Below, in pieces: positions 1-9,059 of a DNA stretch of 13,558 bases. Where the stretch lies: assembly GCA_002334915.1 (NCBI GenBank), contig DDCQ01000093.1, forward strand, positions 22,397-35,954. Direction: 5' to 3'. Within the stretch, counting starts at the first letter, position 1; the number at the start of each line of letters is the position of its first letter. This DNA is from Porticoccaceae bacterium UBA2002 (lineage in GTDB: Bacteria > Pseudomonadota > Gammaproteobacteria > Pseudomonadales > Porticoccaceae). The position numbers and the translations under genes are program-made. The notes beneath the pieces were generated by a model, which saw only the letters and a program-made list of their open reading frames with translations, was not told the origin of the DNA and did not search any database.

Positions 1-941
1 ACATCCTGAACAAAGGTGCCGTAGAAAACCAGATGACTGGAAATGCGAAATAGCTCGGCGAGCATAATGCGAATCACTTTGGCGCGCTCTGGCACATCGA
101 TACCAGCAAGCATTTCCACCGACTGAATATAGGCGAGGTTGTTCATCACCCCACCCAGGTAATCAATGCGATCAGAATAGGGAATAAATGTGTGCCAGGT
201 CTGGCGCTCGGCCATCTTTTCAGCGCCGCGATGGTGATAACCAATATCCGGCACAGAATCCATAATCACCTCACCATCCAGCTGCAGGGCAATACGGAAA
301 ACGCCGTGTACACTGGGGTGGTTGGGACCCAGATTGAGAAACATAAATTCACTGTCTTCGCTCTCAGCCTTCATTCCCCAGTCTTCCGGCCGGAAGCGCA
401 AGGCCTCCTGCTCCTTAGCCACCCGCTCAGGGCCCATTTCAAACGGCGCCATTTCTGTTGCCCGGGCCGGATGATCTTTACGCAGAGCATGACCCTCCCA
501 GGTGGGGGGCAATAGAATACGAAATAGATTGGGATGCCCGGCAAACTCAACGCCAAACATGTCCCAGGCCTCCCGCTCATACCAGTTGGCGTTGGGCCAG
601 ATAGAAATACTGGTGGGCAGGCTTAAATCGCTCTCCGCCAGTGCAACCTTAATGCGCAAATCGGCATTGCGCTCCATTGAAAGTAACTGATAGACAACGG
701 TGAAATCTGATTCCGGCTGTGCGTCCCGATAGACTCTGGTGCGCTCATCAATCACGAACAGATCGTAGAGCATGGAGAAACTGGGCTTAAGAAATTCTAA
801 AACTTCAATTAAACGCTTGCGACTAACCCAGACTGTGGGAATTTTATCCGCACAGTGTTGGGTAACAAATAGATCCTCACCGAACTGTCGGTACAGGTTC
901 TCTTCCACCTGGCTATAAACCAGAGTTTCAGCCGTTTGCAT
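1..941 (-). CDS. nuoCD: NADH-quinone oxidoreductase subunit C/D fusion (3' end missing)
   Basis: This is the N-terminal 313 residues of a fused NuoC-NuoD protein, part of the cytoplasmic peripheral arm of complex I. The frame is open from the ATG at 941 to the window edge with no frameshift. Residues ~1-190 are the NuoC (30 kDa) domain, with the family motif [11 protein letters not shown] at ~120-130. A short linker leads into the NuoD (49 kDa) domain, which starts near residue 200 with [13 protein letters not shown], followed by [12 protein letters not shown] at ~234-245; the HHRG loop is part of the quinone-binding region. The fused form, about 600 residues in E. coli, is typical of enteric and pseudomonad complex I, whereas other lineages keep separate nuoC and nuoD. 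An AAGGGG ribosome-binding site lies 5-6 nt before the ATG. The gene begins 31 nt after nuoB in the same operon. Roughly the second half of NuoD lies outside the window. Confidence 0.97.
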   Translation of the reverse strand, partial: MQTAETLVYSQVEENLYRQFGEDLFVTQHCADKIPTVWVSRKRLIEVLEFLKPSFSMLYDLFVIDERTRVYRDAQPESDFTVVYQLLSMERNADLRIKVALAESDLSLPTSISIWPNANWYEREAWDMFGVEFAGHPNLFRILLPPTWEGHALRKDHPARATEMAPFEMGPERVAKEQEALRFRPEDWGMKAESEDSEFMFLNLGPNHPSVHGVFRIALQLDGEVIMDSVPDIGYHHRGAEKMAERQTWHTFIPYSDRIDYLGGVMNNLAYIQSVEMLAGIDVPERAKVIRIMLAELFRISSHLVFYGTFVQD

Positions 942-972
942 TTAAACCCCTTAGATTTTTAAAAGAATTGTC

Positions 973-1611
973 TTAGGTATCTTTTGGTTCCCTTAATTCT
1001 GTTGCCTGAATTCTCTGGGCGGTTAACTCATCCCGCTTGCTGATCTTTTGCGGCTTAACCACCGTCTGATCACCAGCAGCCCAGGTAATAGGTCTTCTTT
1101 CCTTACCAATTGATTCTTGCAACATTAACAGGCCCTGCATCAGCGCCTCAGGACGCGGAGGGCAGCCGGGAACATAGACGTCCACCGGAATAAATTTATC
1201 CACTCCCTGAACCACAGAATAGATATCGTACATACCACCGGAATTGGCACAGGAGCCCATGGAAATTATCCAGCGCGGTTCCAGCAGCTGCTCATAAAGT
1301 CGCTGTACCACCGGAGCCATCTTTAAAAAGCAGGTGCCAGAAATAACCATCAGGTCGGCCTGCCGTGGCGTAGCGCGAATCACCTCGGAACCAAAACGGG
1401 CAATATCATGACGACTGGTAAATGAGGTCGCCATCTCGACATAACAGCAGGACAGTCCAAAATTAAAAGGCCACAGGGAATGGGCGCGGCCCCAGGCAAT
1501 CAAATCTTCGAGCTTGGCAAAGGCAACATTGCGCTTGACCTGCTCTTCAATAAAATCATCGCTGCCACTAACCTGATTGCCATCTTCGGGACGACTTAAG
1601 CTCCACTTCAT
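973..1611 (-). CDS. nuoB: NADH-quinone oxidoreductase subunit B
   Basis: This 212-residue subunit holds the terminal iron-sulfur cluster N2, which passes electrons to quinone at the junction of the peripheral and membrane arms of complex I. The four expected N2 ligands are visible: the tandem cysteines C55 and C56 in [10 protein letters not shown]121 in GSCANSGG and C150 in VPGCPPRPE. The stretch from [10 protein letters not shown] to GKERRP closely resembles E. coli NuoB as I remember it, and the length fits the family (about 220). The start ATG overlaps the nuoA stop as ATGA (1608-1611), and a GAGGG site lies 6 nt upstream, so translation is probably coupled to nuoA. The C-terminal ~35 residues are charged and variable, as is usual. 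Confidence 0.98.
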   Translation of the reverse strand: MKWSLSRPEDGNQVSGSDDFIEEQVKRNVAFAKLEDLIAWGRAHSLWPFNFGLSCCYVEMATSFTSRHDIARFGSEVIRATPRQADLMVISGTCFLKMAPVVQRLYEQLLEPRWIISMGSCANSGGMYDIYSVVQGVDKFIPVDVYVPGCPPRPEALMQGLLMLQESIGKERRPITWAAGDQTVVKPQKISKRDELTAQRIQATELREPKDT

Positions 1612-2048
1612 AATTTTCCCTCAGCAGTTTTTCGCGCTTTTTCTCTGGCCTGCGCTTGCGACAATCCAACGCGGGTTTTATTACCCCAATCCAGTGCACC
1701 AGAGCGCCATTCATAAATTAGCACCAGAGCCAATATGGCGATAAACACCAACATAGCCAGATAGCCCTCCCAGCCAAGCTCAAAGAATGCGATGGCCCAG
1801 GCAAAGATAAAAACTGTTTCCAAATCAAAAATCACAAAGAAGATAGCGACCAGATAAAACTCTACAGATATGCGCACCTGGGAGTTACCGACAGACACAA
1901 CGCCCGATTCAAAGGGATCATTGGTGGCGGCCTCGCGCCGACGCTGACCCAGCAACCAGGACAGCACCAGCATGGTAATCACCAAGAGAATGACCATGCC
2001 AAAGTAGACCGCCAGAGGCCAGATTTCTGTAGAGAATTGATTAACCAT
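1608..2048 (-). CDS. nuoA: NADH-quinone oxidoreductase subunit A
   Basis: This is a small membrane subunit of complex I (146 residues with the start chosen here). Three hydrophobic segments are evident: ~10-32 ([20 protein letters not shown]), ~66-88 ([20 protein letters not shown]) and ~95-115 ([20 protein letters not shown]). The loop motif [12 protein letters not shown] between the first two helices and the acidic FDLE in helix 2 are family signatures; this loop lines the quinone cavity in known structures. The frame extends two codons upstream to a GTG at 2054, but the GGTGGA ribosome-binding site is 8 nt from the ATG at 2048 and only 2 nt from the GTG, so the ATG is preferred. It is the first gene of the nuo operon and overlaps nuoB by 4 nt. 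Confidence 0.96.
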   Translation of the reverse strand: MVNQFSTEIWPLAVYFGMVILLVITMLVLSWLLGQRRREAATNDPFESGVVSVGNSQVRISVEFYLVAIFFVIFDLETVFIFAWAIAFFELGWEGYLAMLVFIAILALVLIYEWRSGALDWGNKTRVGLSQAQAREKARKTAEGKL

Positions 2049-2503
2049 CAGCACTGTCCACCAGTCATAAAGAAGCGCCGGGGGGCAGAAGTTGGAGAGA
2101 TATTATTGAGATTAAAGCAGAGATATACCACTCTGGATAAGTGGCGCGTACAGCTTAAACGAATAATGTCCATATACATATTTCGCGGCATAAATACCCC
2201 ATACGTATCGGATTTCTATCGCCCTTAATAAAACTTAACTGGCGATGAACCCGTTTATTTTTATTCAGTGCTACGGATTTAAGGTACCTAAGTTACTGCG
2301 CTTTCGCAAGCGAATTTAAGTCCCTGTTGCCAGAGAGGAAATTTTTTAAAAGGATTTTTTGCGGTTGGGGGGAATTATTTATTGGTGAATAGATGAATTT
2401 AGTGACGCCCAACCCCACGCAGAGTATGGGCGCAACCAAAACTGTTGGATTTGGTTTTAAGCAAAAAAGCTACTGGCTAAATCGATGAAAAAAAATTTAA
2501 AAT
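2049..2503. other. Intergenic region purA-nuoA, AT-rich, with inverted repeats
   Basis: These 455 bases separate purA from nuoA. I see no tRNA, no credible protein and no strong sigma70 promoter on either strand, although the nuo operon must start here or be read through from purA. Structure is present. CGCCCA (2406-2411) pairs with TGGGCG (2427-2432). AACCAAA (2434-2440) pairs with TTTGGTT (2450-2456). GGTTGGG (2363-2369) could alternatively pair with CCCAACC (2408-2414). A 5-bp stem lies near 2300, with a GCGA tetraloop when read on the minus strand. Runs of A/T follow the purA stop (2473-2503), but no convincing GC stem precedes a T run, so a purA terminator is not established. Confidence 0.6.
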
Positions 2504-3805
<1,302 letters not shown>

Positions 3806-3840
3806 TTACTCGGAAAAATTTCACCACCTGACGAATGGGG

Positions 3841-5019
3841 TCAGGACAACTTTTTAATTTGGTACTCACCGTCCTGCTCTAACAGCTCACGGTCACAATT
3901 CAACTCATTAAAATCAATAGTTTGACCAGCAAAACCCTGGACTACGCGATTTCCCTGACTGCGCAAAATCGCAATCTGCTTATGGCACTGCGGATCGCTG
4001 CTGGCGGCGACAAAAATACCGCCCACCGAATCTCTGTGCCTCTGTCCCTGTGTAACCAGAGACTTGAGATCAAAGGCAAAACCAGTAGCCGGACGGGCGC
4101 GGCCAAAGGCCTCGCCCACATGATCATAGCGACCGCCGTTACCCAGCGCCTTGCCGTAACCCTGCACATAGGCGGCAAATACCACGCCAGTGTGATAATG
4201 GTATCCAGGCATCTCGCCAAGGTCTAAATAAATACTGATATCAGCCTCACTCAGAGCAGCGACAATCTGCTCAAGCTGTTCTATAGCCTCTAGCACTGAC
4301 GCTGGTGCGCCGGCCAAGGCCGTTTTAGCGGCGCCCAACACTTCAACGCTGCCCGCCAGAGTCGGCAAGATGGTTAACCAGCCTGCCAGTCTCTGGTCAT
4401 CGATATTGCTGGCCACCCAGCGCTCTAATTCACCAATAACTTTGCGCTGCAATAACTCAAATAATTCGGCTTCCAGATCACTGGCCAGATTGGCCTCAGC
4501 CAACAGGCCGCGATAGATATCCACATGGCCCAGATCCAGGTGAACACCGCTGACGCCAGAGGTTTTTAAGGTCTGTAAAAACAGCTCTATAACCTCGATA
4601 TCAGCGGCTAAGGTAGCTTCACCAAAGAGCTCAACACCTACAGAGATAGGTGTGCGTGATTCCAGCGGCCCTCTGGGCCTTGTATGCAGAACAGTGCCTG
4701 CATAACACAGCCGATTAGGTCCTGCGCGACGCAGGCTGTGAGCGTCCATACGGGCTGTCTGGGGAGTGATATCGGCGCGGATGCCCATCATGCGACCACT
4801 GAGTTGGTCGGTGACGCGAAAAGTCATTAAATCGAGATCTGACCCTGAGCCACTAAGCAGGGATTCAGTAAATTCTACCATGGGAGGGATAACTAGATCA
4901 TAGCCCCAGTTGTGATAGAGATCGAGAAGCTGGCGTCGCAGGTACTCGACGACCTGTGCCTGCTCTGGAAGCACTTCATCGACGCCATCCGGCAACAACC
5001 AACGATCTACATTTGTCAC
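3841..5019 (-). CDS. hisZ: ATP phosphoribosyltransferase regulatory subunit (HisRS-like paralogue)
   Basis: HisZ is a catalytically dead relative of histidyl-tRNA synthetase that pairs with the short form of HisG to make the first enzyme of histidine synthesis, and it confers histidine feedback inhibition. The protein shows the HisRS fold: an N-terminal VDRWLLPDG, a motif-2-like RADITPQTARMDAH at ~81-94, then LCYAGTVLH, YHYHTGVVFAAY, GNGGRYD and ARPATGFAFDLK near the C-terminus. I place the start at the GTG at 5019, not the TTG at 5049. A GAGG site lies 5 nt before the GTG, and the protein then begins MTNVDRWLLPDG, as pseudomonad HisZ proteins do, with 392 residues. This start leaves a 20-nt gap after the upstream small gene instead of a 10-nt overlap. 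A short-form HisG should be encoded elsewhere. Confidence 0.93.
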   Translation of the reverse strand: MTNVDRWLLPDGVDEVLPEQAQVVEYLRRQLLDLYHNWGYDLVIPPMVEFTESLLSGSGSDLDLMTFRVTDQLSGRMMGIRADITPQTARMDAHSLRRAGPNRLCYAGTVLHTRPRGPLESRTPISVGVELFGEATLAADIEVIELFLQTLKTSGVSGVHLDLGHVDIYRGLLAEANLASDLEAELFELLQRKVIGELERWVASNIDDQRLAGWLTILPTLAGSVEVLGAAKTALAGAPASVLEAIEQLEQIVAALSEADISIYLDLGEMPGYHYHTGVVFAAYVQGYGKALGNGGRYDHVGEAFGRARPATGFAFDLKSLVTQGQRHRDSVGGIFVAASSDPQCHKQIAILRSQGNRVVQGFAGQTIDFNELNCDRELLEQDGEYQIKKLS

Positions 5020-5039
5020 AGAAACCTCATGGATTTTTT

Positions 5040-5225
5040 TCAGCGCCAAAAAATCAGCAGGCCAAGGCCCAGCAGCATGCTGAACAGGCCTATCAGGCGC
5101 ATCGACCTTTCATCAACAGTCCCTAGCACCTGCGCCATATTGCGCCATCTGCGGGGCGAAAGAAAAGGCATAATACCTTCGAAAACCAGCATCAAACCAA
5201 CGGCTCTGCCTATATCTTCGAGCAT
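5040..5225 (-). CDS. DUF2065 small membrane protein (YjeT-like)
   Basis: This 61-residue protein has two hydrophobic helices, roughly residues 5-22 (IGRAVGLMLVFEGIMPFL) and 42-60 (MRLIGLFSMLLGLGLLIFW), joined by a basic, polar loop (SPRRWRNMAQVLGTVDERS). The FEG.MPFL.PRRWR pattern and the position between hflC and purA match the DUF2065 family (YjeT in E. coli), whose function is unknown. The frame extends eight codons further, to an ATG at 5249, but that codon abuts the T run of a hairpin. The ATG at 5225 has a GAGGT site 8 nt upstream and gives the usual family length, so it is chosen. It is the first gene of a probable yjeT-hisZ-purA unit. Confidence 0.85.
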   Translation of the reverse strand: MLEDIGRAVGLMLVFEGIMPFLSPRRWRNMAQVLGTVDERSMRLIGLFSMLLGLGLLIFWR

Positions 5226-5249
5226 TGCAACAGACCTCAAATTCGGCAT

Positions 5250-5271
5250 AAAAAAACCGAGTCGCCTCGGT
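5250..5271 (-). terminator. Hairpin plus T7 run, terminator or leader hairpin
   Basis: On the minus strand a perfect 6-bp stem (ACCGAG with CTCGGT) closes a GCGA tetraloop and is followed directly by seven T (5250-5256). This is textbook intrinsic-terminator form. It lies 117 nt beyond the hflC stop and only 24 nt before the start of the DUF2065 gene, so it is either a second terminator for the hflC transcript or a hairpin at the 5' end of the next transcript. Confidence 0.7.
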
Positions 5272-5277
5272 GTCAGG

Positions 5278-5286
5278 ATTCTAGCA
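5278..5286 (-). promoter_or_regulatory. Possible extended -10 promoter for yjeT-like-hisZ-purA
   Basis: The minus strand reads TGCTAGAAT, an extended -10 element (TGn plus TAGAAT, 5 of 6 matches to TATAAT). No good -35 lies 16-18 nt upstream, as expected for extended -10 promoters but also consistent with chance. A start about 7 nt downstream would fall at 5271, the first base of the following hairpin. The call rests on this motif and on the need for a promoter after the hflC hairpin. Confidence 0.35.
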
Positions 5287-5320
5287 AAATCGCCCCCAAT
5301 GTGGCAGAGGTTTTTAAACT

Positions 5321-5349
5321 AATTAGGCGAACATCTCTGTTCGCCTAAT
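5321..5349 (-). terminator. Rho-independent terminator of hflC
   Basis: A perfect 12-bp inverted repeat (5322-5333 and 5338-5349) has a 4-nt loop, GAGA on the minus strand. It begins 39 nt after the hflC stop. The tail on the minus strand is TAGTTT, poor in T, so termination may be partial. A symmetrical protein-binding site is the alternative reading. Confidence 0.65.
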
Positions 5350-5388
5350 CGGTTCATTCATCATTGCTATTCTGAGGCACTGTATTAC

Positions 5389-6258
5389 CTATCTGACATC
5401 CTGCTTGTTGAGGTACTTGAAGAAGTCACTATCCGGCTCTAACAGCATAATATCGCCTTTATTAGAAAAGGTAGATTTATAAGCATTTAGGCTGCGCACA
5501 AAGGAATAGAACTCTGGATCCTTCTGATAGGCATCGGCATAGATACCTGCCGCTTCCGCATCACCTTCACCCCGTAACTCTTCCGAATCCCGGTAGGCAT
5601 TGGCCAACTCAATAGTGCGTTCGCGATCAGCAGAAGCGCGAATCTTTTCCGCTTTCTCTTTACCCGTGGAACGCAACTCTCGAGCTTCCTTCTCTCGTTC
5701 AGCAGTCATACGACGGAACACCTGGCTGCTCACTTCCTGAGGAAGATCGATACGCTTGACCCGAACATCAACAACCTCGATACCCAGACTGTCCAAGACA
5801 GTGCTATTGAGATCATCGGTGATGTTCTTCATCAGCAGGTCACGCTCTCCAGAGACCACTTCGTTTAACGTGCGAGTACCAAACTGGTTGCGCAAACCAT
5901 TATTAACCCGGTTCGCCAGACGATTCTGAGCCACTGACTCAATACCACCGGTCGTCGTGTAATAGGTCTCTACATTAGCAATGCGCCACTTTGCATAGGA
6001 ATCTACAATCAAACGCTTCTTCTCAACAGTGAAGAAACTGGCTGGCTGGGCATCCACGGTCAAAACTCGTGCATCAAAGATGCGCACATTATCAAAAAAG
6101 GGCGCTTTAAAATGCAGACCAGGCTGAATATCGCCTTCAATCAACTCACCAAAACGCAACTTGATACCGCGCTCAAATTCGCTCACCACAAACAGGGAGC
6201 TCTGCACTAAAACCAGCGTAAGAGCCAGCAGAACGATTACTTTAATTGATCTACTCAT
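5389..6258 (-). CDS. hflC: FtsH modulator HflC (SPFH/band-7 protein)
   Basis: HflC and HflK form a large periplasmic cage around the FtsH membrane protease and modulate its access to substrates. The 289-residue protein has one N-terminal signal-anchor helix (~7-26, VIVLLALTLVLVQSSLFVV) and then an SPFH domain beginning FERGIKLRFGE. A long charged coiled-coil segment follows (~185-225, rich in E, K and R: AEREKEARELRSTGKEKAEKIRASADRER), and then the conserved GEGDAEAAGIYADAYQKDPEFYSF. The length matches the family (about 290-330). The start ATG overlaps the hflK stop as ATGA, with a GGAGAT site 6 nt upstream. This is the last gene of the heat-shock-linked group, and a strong hairpin lies downstream. 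Confidence 0.97.
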   Translation of the reverse strand: MSRSIKVIVLLALTLVLVQSSLFVVSEFERGIKLRFGELIEGDIQPGLHFKAPFFDNVRIFDARVLTVDAQPASFFTVEKKRLIVDSYAKWRIANVETYYTTTGGIESVAQNRLANRVNNGLRNQFGTRTLNEVVSGERDLLMKNITDDLNSTVLDSLGIEVVDVRVKRIDLPQEVSSQVFRRMTAEREKEARELRSTGKEKAEKIRASADRERTIELANAYRDSEELRGEGDAEAAGIYADAYQKDPEFYSFVRSLNAYKSTFSNKGDIMLLEPDSDFFKYLNKQDVR

Positions 6259-7394
6259 CGTCGTATCTCCGTTTGAACTCGCTCACTATTCCTCTGTAAC
6301 TTCTCAATCACTTCATTGGCAATGCGATCAACCATCTGTTCGCTACTCCCTGATGAGCGACTGAGGGTTGGGGACGCCGCCCCCTGCTGGACTATTTTAT
6401 CCAGGGGCAGATAAAGCATATTGTTGCCACCCTCTGTATCCACAAGAATCTTGCTGCTGTTGGTCATCACCTGCTCTATGGCGTCTATATACAGCCTCTC
6501 ACGGGTTACCCCTGGCGCTTTCTTATACTCTGCCAATAGCTTGGTAAAACGTTCCGCTTCACCCTGAGATTTAGATACGACCTGGGACTTGTAACCATTA
6601 GCTTCTTCACGCAGCCGCTGAGCTTCACCGCGAGCTTCGGGAATTATACCGTTGGAATAGGCCTGCGCCTCATTCACCAGACGCTCCAAATCTTCCCGCG
6701 CTTTAATCACATCATCGTAAGCAGCCTTCACCTCTGTAGGTGGACGCGCTTCCTCAATATTGATCTTAACGACATTGATACCACTGCCATAAATATCCAG
6801 TAAGTCCTGAAGCTTTTGAGCTGTGCCCAGGGCAACCTGCTCTCGGCCAGTGGAGATCACGCCATCCAGCCCTGTGCTGCCGACCACATGGCGCAAGGCG
6901 CTGTCGGTAGCCTGCTTCAAGCTGGTCTCTGGCTCTTTAATATTGAGAACAAAGTCTCTGGCATTCGAAATGTTGTACTGAACAGTCAGCGAGATTTCGA
7001 CAATATTCTCATCCTGAGTCAGCATCAGACCTCGAGCGGAGTACTGGCGTTCTTCTGTCACTCGCACAATTAACACCCGATCGATAATCGGTGGATTCCA
7101 CTTCAGACCAGCACCCTGAGTATCATGGTATTTACCCAGCCTCAGTATCAGCGCCTGTTCTTTCTCATCCACCTGATAAACACCCAGCAGAGCCCATATA
7201 ATAGCTATTACCATCAGACCAATTGGCAGCAAACTCTTACCACTGCCACTGCCACCGGCACCAGAGCCGCCACCGCTAAATGAGGCAAATTTCTCTTTAA
7301 GCTTTTTTAACGCCTCGTCAATATCTGGCGGCCCCTCATTGTTGCGATTACCGCCCCATGGGTCTTTGCCTCCACCCGGTTCATTCCAGGCCAT
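6255..7394 (-). CDS. hflK: FtsH modulator HflK (SPFH/band-7 protein)
   Basis: HflK is the membrane partner of HflC in the FtsH-HflKC complex. With the ATG at 7394 the protein has 379 residues and begins MAWNEPGGGKDPWGG, the standard HflK N-terminus. The frame extends four codons to a TTG at 7406, but a GGAG site lies 6 nt before the ATG, which decides the start. A glycine/serine-rich linker (~40-53) precedes the single transmembrane helix (~55-74, LLPIGLMVIAIIWALLGVYQV). The SPFH domain then starts VDEKEQALILRLGKY, and a helical charged stretch (EARGEAQRLREEANGYKSQVVSKSQGEAERF, broken here only for reference) follows at ~255-285. The C-terminal tail carries a serine-rich segment. The gene lies 48 nt after hflX and overlaps hflC by 4 nt. 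Confidence 0.97.
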   Translation of the reverse strand: MAWNEPGGGKDPWGGNRNNEGPPDIDEALKKLKEKFASFSGGGSGAGGSGSGKSLLPIGLMVIAIIWALLGVYQVDEKEQALILRLGKYHDTQGAGLKWNPPIIDRVLIVRVTEERQYSARGLMLTQDENIVEISLTVQYNISNARDFVLNIKEPETSLKQATDSALRHVVGSTGLDGVISTGREQVALGTAQKLQDLLDIYGSGINVVKINIEEARPPTEVKAAYDDVIKAREDLERLVNEAQAYSNGIIPEARGEAQRLREEANGYKSQVVSKSQGEAERFTKLLAEYKKAPGVTRERLYIDAIEQVMTNSSKILVDTEGGNNMLYLPLDKIVQQGAASPTLSRSSGSSEQMVDRIANEVIEKLQRNSERVQTEIRR

Positions 7395-7442
7395 AATATT
7401 CTCCAATTGCTAGTTAATGTTGCGTTTGCTAATGCCTGTAGT

Positions 7443-8744
7443 TTAACCCGACAGGCTTACTAAATCTTGTAATTTCAACCCTGAACTCTTGAGCAGGCGC
7501 AAAAAATCGCTCTCGGCCAGCTTTATTTCCAGATTTATGGCGCCCTGTTCATCAACCTGCTCTGCCACCACAGCCTTTTGGCTGTAGAGCGCAGCCCTGA
7601 AAGCCCCCTGATCAGGTTGCAACCGCAGATGCTTGTGAACTACCTGGCTTGGCAGACATTCGACTATAGCCTGCAACAGCAAATCCAAACCCTCACCAGA
7701 CAGCGCTGAGAGCCATACAGCTACCGGGACACCCTCATCATTGCGCTCAATGCGCGGCTCAGCATTATCCAGCAGATCAATTTTGTTATAGACCATCAGC
7801 ACAGGCAAGTTATGGGCATCTATCTCCTTTAGAACCTCGTCGACTCGCTGAATATTGATGGCCCGCTCATCAGCGGCCCCATCGACAATATGTAACAGCA
7901 ACGTGGCAGAGGCCGCCTCTTCAAGAGTGGCGCGAAACGCATCTACCAACCGGTGCGGTAGGTGACTGATAAAACCCACTGTATCGGCGAAGATCACTGG
8001 GCCCAGTTCTGCCAGATCCAGACGCCGCATAGTGGGATCCAGTGTGGCAAAAAGCTGGTCGGCGGCAAACACATCAGAGCCGGTCATGCGATTGAATAAT
8101 GTAGATTTACCGGCATTGGTATAGCCCACCAGAGATACTGTGGGAATTTCTGCCCGATCTCTGGAGCGCCGACTCTGGCCTCGCTGCTTTCTAACCTTCT
8201 CAAGACGCTTTTTAATAGTCTGGATACGATCTCTGACCATGCGCCGATCAGATTCAAGCTGGGTTTCACCCGGGCCACGCATACCTATGCCGCCCTTCTC
8301 GCGATCCAGGTGAGTCCAGCCACGCACCAGTCTCGATGAAAGATGCTGCAACTGAGCCAATTCAACCTGCAGCTTGCCCTCGTGAGTTCTCGCTCGCTGG
8401 GCAAAAATATCCAGAATCAGGCCAGTGCGATCCAGCACTCGACACTTTAGCTCAGCCTCGAGATTGCGCTCCTGGCTGGGCGAGAGGTTGTGGTTAAAAA
8501 TAACTATTTCGGCATCGCGGCTTCTAACCAGATTGCCAATTTCTTCCAGCTTTCCGGTGCCAACAAAAATTTTGGCGTTGGGAGACTGGCGAGACCCGGT
8601 CACAAACTCGACCGGATCACCCCCAGCGGATATCACTAGTTCTTCAAATTCCCTTGGATCTTCGGGTTCCGATTCACTGTTTAACTTCAGATGAACCAGA
8701 ATGGCGCGTTCGCCAACATCAGGTCGTTCAAAAAATAACGACAC
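7443..8744 (-). CDS. hflX: Ribosome-associated GTPase HflX
   Basis: HflX binds the large ribosomal subunit and in E. coli splits stalled or heat-stressed 70S ribosomes. The 433-residue protein has the N-terminal HflX domain (TGSRQSP, VGTGK, LSPSQERNLE, DRTGLILDIFAQRARTHEGK at ~106-124), a helical linker ending near 198 and a GTPase domain. G motifs visible are G1 GYTNAGKST (207-215), G3 DTVG (254-257), G4 NKID (320-323) and G5 SAL (346-348). The start is a GTG at 8744, only 5 nt after the hfq stop. The nearest purine-rich site, CAGG, is too close to the GTG to act well, so translation is probably coupled to hfq. No alternative ATG exists before residue 155. It shares the hfq transcript, fitting its heat-shock role. 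Confidence 0.96.
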   Translation of the reverse strand: MSLFFERPDVGERAILVHLKLNSESEPEDPREFEELVISAGGDPVEFVTGSRQSPNAKIFVGTGKLEEIGNLVRSRDAEIVIFNHNLSPSQERNLEAELKCRVLDRTGLILDIFAQRARTHEGKLQVELAQLQHLSSRLVRGWTHLDREKGGIGMRGPGETQLESDRRMVRDRIQTIKKRLEKVRKQRGQSRRSRDRAEIPTVSLVGYTNAGKSTLFNRMTGSDVFAADQLFATLDPTMRRLDLAELGPVIFADTVGFISHLPHRLVDAFRATLEEAASATLLLHIVDGAADERAINIQRVDEVLKEIDAHNLPVLMVYNKIDLLDNAEPRIERNDEGVPVAVWLSALSGEGLDLLLQAIVECLPSQVVHKHLRLQPDQGAFRAALYSQKAVVAEQVDEQGAINLEIKLAESDFLRLLKSSGLKLQDLVSLSG

Positions 8745-8749
8745 CTGTG

Positions 8750-9043
8750 TTAGTAGTTATCGTCGCTGTAATTACCCAGGTCATCACCAGCGAGACCGGC
8801 ATCAGGCTGGCCTCCTGTGGCGTTGCTAGCGGGCAAACGCACAGCTCGAGAGGGAACAACTGTAGATATAGCGTGCTTGTAAACCATTTGGCTAACAGTA
8901 TTTTTCAGCAACACAACAAACTGGTCGAAAGACTCAACTTGCCCCTGCAGCTTAATACCGTTGACGAGAAAAATAGATACGGGAATACGTTCTTTTCTTA
9001 GGACATTCAGAAAAGGGTCTTGTAGGTTATGCCCTTTTGACAT
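8750..9043 (-). CDS. hfq: RNA chaperone Hfq
   Basis: Hfq is a hexameric Sm-like protein that pairs small RNAs with mRNAs. The 97-residue protein begins [13 protein letters not shown]. It carries the Sm1 region ([19 protein letters not shown], ~22-40) and Sm2 with VYKHAIS (54-60), which contains the proximal-face K56 and H57. The rim patch is R16, K17, R19. Position 25, a tyrosine in E. coli, is phenylalanine here. A variable tail of about 30 residues ends acidic ([12 protein letters not shown]), like the acidic tips thought to help release RNA. The start at 9043 is fixed by AAGGAG 7 nt upstream; the longer frame to 9124 is not used. It is driven by a heat-shock-type promoter overlapping the end of miaA and is followed 5 nt later by hflX. 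Confidence 0.98.
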   Translation of the reverse strand: MSKGHNLQDPFLNVLRKERIPVSIFLVNGIKLQGQVESFDQFVVLLKNTVSQMVYKHAISTVVPSRAVRLPASNATGGQPDAGLAGDDLGNYSDDNY

Positions 9044-9059
9044 TTTACTACTCCTTGTT

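Noticed and set aside
2037..2228. Plus-strand open frame of 63 codons divergent from nuoA
   Set aside because: It starts at a TTG inside nuoA without a ribosome-binding site, its composition is not protein-like, and it matches no family I know.
2434..2456. Terminator of purA formed by AACCAAA and TTTGGTT
   Set aside because: On the minus strand the stem is followed by GCGCCC, not a T run, and it is AT-rich with a 9-nt loop, so it does not meet terminator criteria.
2049..2503. Possible tRNA gene before nuoA
   Set aside because: No T-loop GTTCGA-type motif with matching acceptor and anticodon stems was found on either strand.
5020..5049. Ten-residue N-terminal extension of HisZ from a TTG
   Set aside because: The GTG at 5019 has a well-spaced GAGG and matches the family N-terminus; the extension is poorly conserved and would overlap the upstream gene.
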